From: Chitinophagaceae bacterium
GTDB lineage: Bacteria > Bacteroidota > Bacteroidia > Chitinophagales > Chitinophagaceae
NCBI GenBank assembly: GCA_016720775.1
Contig: JADKJX010000001.1
Location: 1,286,501 to 1,350,500, forward strand
DNA: 64,000 nt
Reading direction: 5' to 3'
The notes under the pieces were generated by a model, which was not told where the DNA came from, ran no database searches, and worked only from the letters and a program-made list of their open reading frames with translations. Each line of letters starts with the position of its first letter. Within the stretch, counting starts at the first letter, position 1. Below, in pieces: positions 60,872 to 64,000 of this stretch. The position numbers and the translations under genes are program-made.

Positions 60872-61807
60872 TCAGAGGCTTAGGGTAGCCAGTACGTCAT
60901 TCATATTTCGCACAGCATCGGCGCTTTTATTGAAAGCGGCCTGCTCTTCATCATTGAGTTTGTAGTCAACAATTTTCTCCCAGCCATTCCTGCCGATCAC
61001 TACGGGAACACCTATGCAGATGTCTTTCTGTCCGTATTCGCCATCCAGGTAAACACAACATGGATAAAGTTTCTTCTCGTCTCTTACAATGGATTCTACC
61101 AGTGCAGCTCCGGCAGCACCGGGTGCATACCATGCCGATGTGCCTAGTAAACCGGTAAGTGTAGCACCGCCAACCATGGTATCAGCCACCACTTTTTTCA
61201 GGGCATCAGCGGTTAAATAATTAGCAACAGGAGTTCCCTGGTAAGTGGCCAGTCTTGCCAAAGGGATCATGGTAGTGTCTCCATGTCCGCCCACAACCAC
61301 GGCCTGCAGGTCTGTAGCCGTGCAACTGATCGCTGTTGACAGGTAGTATTTAAAACGGCTGCTGTCTAATATTCCCCCCATTCCAATGATACGGTTCTTT
61401 GGAAGGCCGCTTGATTTAAGGGCCAGGTAGGTCATGGTATCCATCGGGTTGCTTATCACAATGATGATGGCATTGGGTGAGTGCTGCAGAATATTCTGTG
61501 TTACTGTTTTTACAATGCCCGCGTTGATACCGATCAGTTCTTCTCTTGTCATGCCCGGCTTACGTGGAATACCCGAAGTGATCACGGCCACATCTGTTCC
61601 GGCTGTTTTTGTATAATCATTGGTACTGCCAACGATCTTGGTGTCAAATCCAAGCAGGGTGGCGGTCTGCATCATGTCCATGGCTTTACCTTCTGCCACA
61701 CCCTCTTTGATATCCAGTAATACCAGTTCGGTACAAAGTTCTTTACGGGCAATATTGTCGGCACAGGTTGCACCAACGGCACCGGCTCCAACTACAGTTA
61801 CTTTCAT
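60872..61807 (-). CDS. mdh: Malate dehydrogenase
   Basis: 311 residues. Rossmann motif VVGAGAVGATCADNIA, Asp in LVLLDIKEGVAEG (NAD rather than NADP), SGIPRKPGMTREELI with substrate arginines, VISNPMDTMTYLA, LDSSRFKYYL, and catalytic His in VVGGHGDTTM. The LDH-like MDH type (Mdh3) of the TCA cycle. Good promoter upstream. Confidence 0.96.
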   Translation of the reverse strand: MKVTVVGAGAVGATCADNIARKELCTELVLLDIKEGVAEGKAMDMMQTATLLGFDTKIVGSTNDYTKTAGTDVAVITSGIPRKPGMTREELIGINAGIVKTVTQNILQHSPNAIIIVISNPMDTMTYLALKSSGLPKNRIIGMGGILDSSRFKYYLSTAISCTATDLQAVVVGGHGDTTMIPLARLATYQGTPVANYLTADALKKVVADTMVGGATLTGLLGTSAWYAPGAAGAALVESIVRDEKKLYPCCVYLDGEYGQKDICIGVPVVIGRNGWEKIVDYKLNDEEQAAFNKSADAVRNMNDVLATLSL

Positions 61808-61843
61808 CTATGTATGTTTAAAGTGGAAAAATTAATGTCGGCG

Positions 61844-61871
61844 CAAAGTTAATTAATTACCTCTTCAGCAA
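61844..61871 (-). promoter_or_regulatory. Promoter of mdh
   Basis: Minus strand TTG (61871-61869), 17-base spacer, TAACTTTG (61851-61844): fits the Bacteroidota TTTG/TTG and TAnnTTTG pair. 36 bases before the start. Confidence 0.6.
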
Positions 61872-61889
61872 GAATGGAAATTTGGTTAT

Positions 61890-62402
61890 TTACTTAATGG
61901 GTACCTTTTTGCTGTTCAGGGCATCAACTACCTGTGCTTTTGAAGCCGGGCCATGACTAAAAAAAACCAATTGCTTTTTCGGATTATAAATGGCAATAAA
62001 AGGAATGGTGGAAGGCCTGTAATAGCCTCCGAAAAAGTAGGCGTATTCTTTGCCCAGGTGTATGAACGGATATTTTTCCAGGTGGAATTTATCATAAAAC
62101 TCCTTGTTCTTTTCCTGTGTTTCCACCGACGATAAGACTATTTGTGCGTTTTTTACCACCTGGGGTGTAGCAATAAAAAGTTTCACCTGGTCCTGGCAAT
62201 GGTCGCACTCCGGGTTGAAAAGCATGATGATGGTGCTTTTGCTGCGGTTGAGTATGGTTTGATTGAAATCCTTAAAGTCTGTGTTGGTTAATGTAAAATC
62301 AGGCAGTTGCTTTGTCTTCAAAAAAGGAGCAATGCTATCCGCCTGCGAAAAACCTGCTATGCTGGTGAAGGAAAAAAGAATGACTGCGATCAACCTGCTC
62401 AT
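61890..62402 (-). CDS. Exported thioredoxin-fold protein, copy 1
   Basis: 170 residues with a signal peptide (MSRLIAVILFSFTSIAGFSQA). TlpA/redoxin-like fold with ECDHC (Cys66, Cys69) after the LFNP strand and the cis-Pro in PSTIPFIAIY. Probably a periplasmic disulfide reductase. It is a paralogue of the protein at 62418 (15-base gap, same order), likely one operon. Partner unknown. Confidence 0.87.
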   Translation of the reverse strand: MSRLIAVILFSFTSIAGFSQADSIAPFLKTKQLPDFTLTNTDFKDFNQTILNRSKSTIIMLFNPECDHCQDQVKLFIATPQVVKNAQIVLSSVETQEKNKEFYDKFHLEKYPFIHLGKEYAYFFGGYYRPSTIPFIAIYNPKKQLVFFSHGPASKAQVVDALNSKKVPIK

Positions 62403-62417
62403 GCGTTTATTTTAAGG

Positions 62418-62909
62418 TTACAGAATTTCGGCGATTTGATTTACGGGGGCAGTTCCGTCAAACGCCTTTACAAAATTTCCTTTTTTGTCGTAAACAAAAA
62501 TAGCCGGAAATGACCGGATGTTGTAAAAGGTGCCCAGGAAATAGGAGGGGTCTCTGCCCATGATAATATTGGGATAGGCTGCAAGACCATATTCATCATA
62601 GAATTTCTTCAGGATAGGATGCTCCAGCGGGGAAGCCATGATGATCTGTGCCTTCTTAAAAAGTTTGATGTTGGCAGTCAACTCCCTGGTCTCATGCTGG
62701 CAGTGTTCACAATCCGGGCTGAAGATGATAATGATGGTCGCTTTTTTTCTCGACAGGTCGGCTTTAGTAAACCGGGTGCTGTCAGCTACTTTGGTAATGG
62801 TAAAGGGCGGCACGGTGGGGAAGCGAAGGTATAAAAAGGTGCTATCGGTTTGTGCACGGCTGCAGGCAACAGCAAATAATAAAACGATCAAAGGAATAAG
62901 CCTTTTCAT
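62418..62909 (-). CDS. Exported thioredoxin-fold protein, copy 2
   Basis: 163 residues. Signal ends LLFAVACSRAQ, a possible lipobox, so it may be membrane-anchored. DCEHC (Cys67, Cys70) and cis-Pro in IRSFPAIFVYDKKG. Paralogue of 61890: shared strand order, FSPDCEHCQHETRELTANI against FNPECDHCQDQVKLFIATP. One may be membrane-tethered and the other soluble, which could make a relay; inference. Confidence 0.87.
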   Translation of the reverse strand: MKRLIPLIVLLFAVACSRAQTDSTFLYLRFPTVPPFTITKVADSTRFTKADLSRKKATIIIIFSPDCEHCQHETRELTANIKLFKKAQIIMASPLEHPILKKFYDEYGLAAYPNIIMGRDPSYFLGTFYNIRSFPAIFVYDKKGNFVKAFDGTAPVNQIAEIL

Positions 62910-63012
62910 CCGGCAGATTTTTGATAAAGCTAAATCGTTTCTGTGATAACAGAATGTTAAGTGAAAGGCGGGACTTTATTGACATTGATTTCGGATTTAG
63001 CCGCAGTATCAT

Positions 63013-63020
63013 TACTTTTG
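63013..63020 (+). promoter_or_regulatory. Candidate -7 box of efp
   Basis: TACTTTTG, 37 bases before the efp start. Confidence 0.5.
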
Positions 63021-63026
63021 CAGCCT

Positions 63027-63043
63027 CCCGATAAAAAATCGGG
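63027..63043 (+). other. Leader hairpin of efp
   Basis: CCCGAT/ATCGGG with loop AAAAA lies in the short leader, followed by GTAAAAAAATC up to the ATG. It resembles an attenuator by shape but may be a CCCGAT-type repeat remnant. Confidence 0.45.
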
Positions 63044-63057
63044 GTAAAAAAATCATC

Positions 63058-63624
63058 ATGGCAACAACAGCAGATATGCGTTCAGGGCTTATCATCAAAG
63101 TAGATGGCAGCCTGTATACGGTAATTGAATTCGGGCAGAATAAAACAGCCCGTGCAGCAGCAAAGGTTTGGGCTAAACTTAAAGGCGTTGATAACAGCCG
63201 CACCATCGAGGTTACCTGGAACAGCGGAGAAACCATTTTCCCGGTAAGGGTTGAGAAAAAGCCTTACCAATATCTATATAAAGACGATACGGGCTATAGT
63301 TTTATGGATACCGAAACATTTGAACAGATCACCGTTGCAGAATCAATGGTAGATGCACCCAGGTTCCTGAAAGATGGACAGGAAGTATCGGTATTGATCA
63401 ATGGCGAAACTGACCTGCCAATGGGTGTTGAACTTCCTGATAAGATCGTATTACTGGTTACCTATAGTGAACCGGGTATGAAAGGGGATACTGCTACCCG
63501 TACTTTAAAGCCTGCTACTGTTGAAACAGGAGCTACCGTAAACGTACCGCTGTTTGTAAATGAAGGAGAATTGATAAAGGTAAATACAAAGACCGGTGAA
63601 TATGTAGAGCGGGTAAAAGACTAA
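63058..63624 (+). CDS. efp: Elongation factor P, Arg32 type
   Basis: 188 residues, three beta-barrel domains, with the hallmarks FMDTETFEQI, EPGMKGDTATRTLKPATVETGATVNVPLFVNEGELIKVNTKTGEYVERV. It relieves ribosome stalling at proline runs. The domain I loop is not the PGKG-lysine type of E. coli: it reads EFGQNKTARAAAKVWAKL with Arg32 at the tip, like the rhamnosylated P. aeruginosa loop (EFNKSGRNAAVVKMKL). Followed by a terminator and accB, the common order. Confidence 0.95.
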   Translation: MATTADMRSGLIIKVDGSLYTVIEFGQNKTARAAAKVWAKLKGVDNSRTIEVTWNSGETIFPVRVEKKPYQYLYKDDTGYSFMDTETFEQITVAESMVDAPRFLKDGQEVSVLINGETDLPMGVELPDKIVLLVTYSEPGMKGDTATRTLKPATVETGATVNVPLFVNEGELIKVNTKTGEYVERVKD

Positions 63625-63650
63625 TAAAACCAGGCAAATTTAATAAGCGA

Positions 63651-63686
63651 AATGGGTAATTGAGAGATCAGTTACCCATTTTTACT
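63651..63686 (+). terminator. Intrinsic terminator of efp
   Basis: AATGGGTAA/TTACCCATT stem with a 12-base loop, then TTTACTTTC; 26 bases after the stop. Confidence 0.7.
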
Positions 63687-63705
63687 TTCAGTAATTTTAC
63701 TGATT

Positions 63706-63780
63706 TTGGCCAATTTTAGGGCATTTTTGACCAATTTTAGGCCAAAAATGCCCAATTTTGACAGATTTTTGAATTTTAGG
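63706..63780. repeat. CCAATTTTAGG direct repeats with hairpin
   Basis: GCCAATTTTAGG, ACCAATTTTAGG and CCCAATTTTGAC are near-copies, and GGGCATTTTTG/CAAAAATGCCC (63719-63753) makes an 11-base hairpin. It lies between efp and accB. Confidence 0.7.
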
Positions 63781-63855
63781 TTGCAGTTATGATTAATCTT
63801 ACCCTATCTTAGCAGCCGGTTTCAATATCAAAACTTAACTACTTAAACCAAGCAC

Positions 63856-64000
63856 ATGGACATCAAGCAAATCCAGGAGTTAGTAAAGCTCATAAACAAA
63901 ACCAATATAGGCGAAATTACCATTGAAGAAGAAGGCGTAAAAATAACCGTCAAGCAGAAAAAAGATCCCGTACAGAAAATATTTACCGGTGGCGCTATGC
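63856..64000 (+). CDS. accB: Biotin carboxyl carrier protein of acetyl-CoA carboxylase, 3' partial
   Basis: The first 48 residues are visible (MDIKQIQELVKLINKTNIGE, then ITIEEEGVKITVKQKKD). This is the N-terminal part of AccB; the biotinyl domain with EAMKM lies beyond the window. Position after efp matches a widely conserved efp-accB order. accC would be expected next. Confidence 0.85.
   Translation, partial: MDIKQIQELVKLINKTNIGEITIEEEGVKITVKQKKDPVQKIFTGGAM

Noticed and set aside
63058..63624. EF-P considered to be a frameshifted or truncated copy because of the missing PGKG loop
   Set aside because: Length and all three domains are intact, and the loop aligns gap-free with the Arg32 type.

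Overview
The window looks like a chromosomal stretch of a Bacteroidota member, most likely family Chitinophagaceae. Evidence: a T9SS substrate with a gliding-motility-type C-terminal domain, Bacteroidota-style TAnnTTTG promoter boxes, futalosine-pathway menaquinone genes, a SusB-like GH97 enzyme, DUF6702/HupE/M1 and recN-fabI neighbourhoods, and an efp-accB pair. Family rank is inferred from protein style, not from a search. No tRNA, rRNA, CRISPR array or complete insertion sequence was seen.

Layout. 0-5 kb: AT-rich block with a TPR histidine kinase and NarL-type regulator (both frameshifted), two paralogous YD-like lipoproteins and a small lipoprotein carrying two twin-CX3C motifs. 5-19 kb: housekeeping (YebC, porin-like protein, tryptophan dioxygenase, cysteine desulfurase, GlmM, methyltransferase), two tandem LTA-synthase-like sulfatases (one frameshifted), PAP2 phosphatase, CNNM/CorC protein. 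17.8-21.4 kb: DUF6702, HupE and M1 peptidase. 21.5-28.7 kb: esterase, GH97 glucosidase, TPR and MORN-like proteins, sortilin-like BNR protein. 28.7-33.9 kb: acyltransferase, ankyrin lipoprotein, DUF2975/HTH pair, SulP transporter, frameshifted SDR. 34-43.9 kb: ACBP, Nif3, CdsZ-like zinc ribbon, RecN, small membrane protein, FabI, DUF2795, LolD, PduO, MacB-type ATPase, GatC, TrpS, deoxynucleoside kinase.

43.9-51.0 kb is an AT-rich signalling island: two copies of a minus-strand module (multi-pass membrane protein, one-TM HisKA_3 kinase, NarL regulator), each with a NarL regulator on the plus strand beside it. One copy has hidden, frameshifted reading frames. 51-64 kb: class IV aminotransferase, photolyase, MqnD/MqnB, two pterin synthases with FolE, FabD, a large T9SS substrate, malate dehydrogenase, two thioredoxin-fold proteins, EF-P with Arg at the loop tip, and the start of AccB.

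Two cross-cutting patterns stand out. (1) Several genes are each broken by a single base in or beside a short run (two in the kinase, one each in the regulator, sulfatase and SDR, up to three at 46 kb), which fits residual assembly indels better than independent decay. (2) Many intergenic gaps hold imperfect inverted repeats with locus-specific micro-repeat arms; some arms run into coding sequence and encode the last residues and stop codon of neighbouring proteins.
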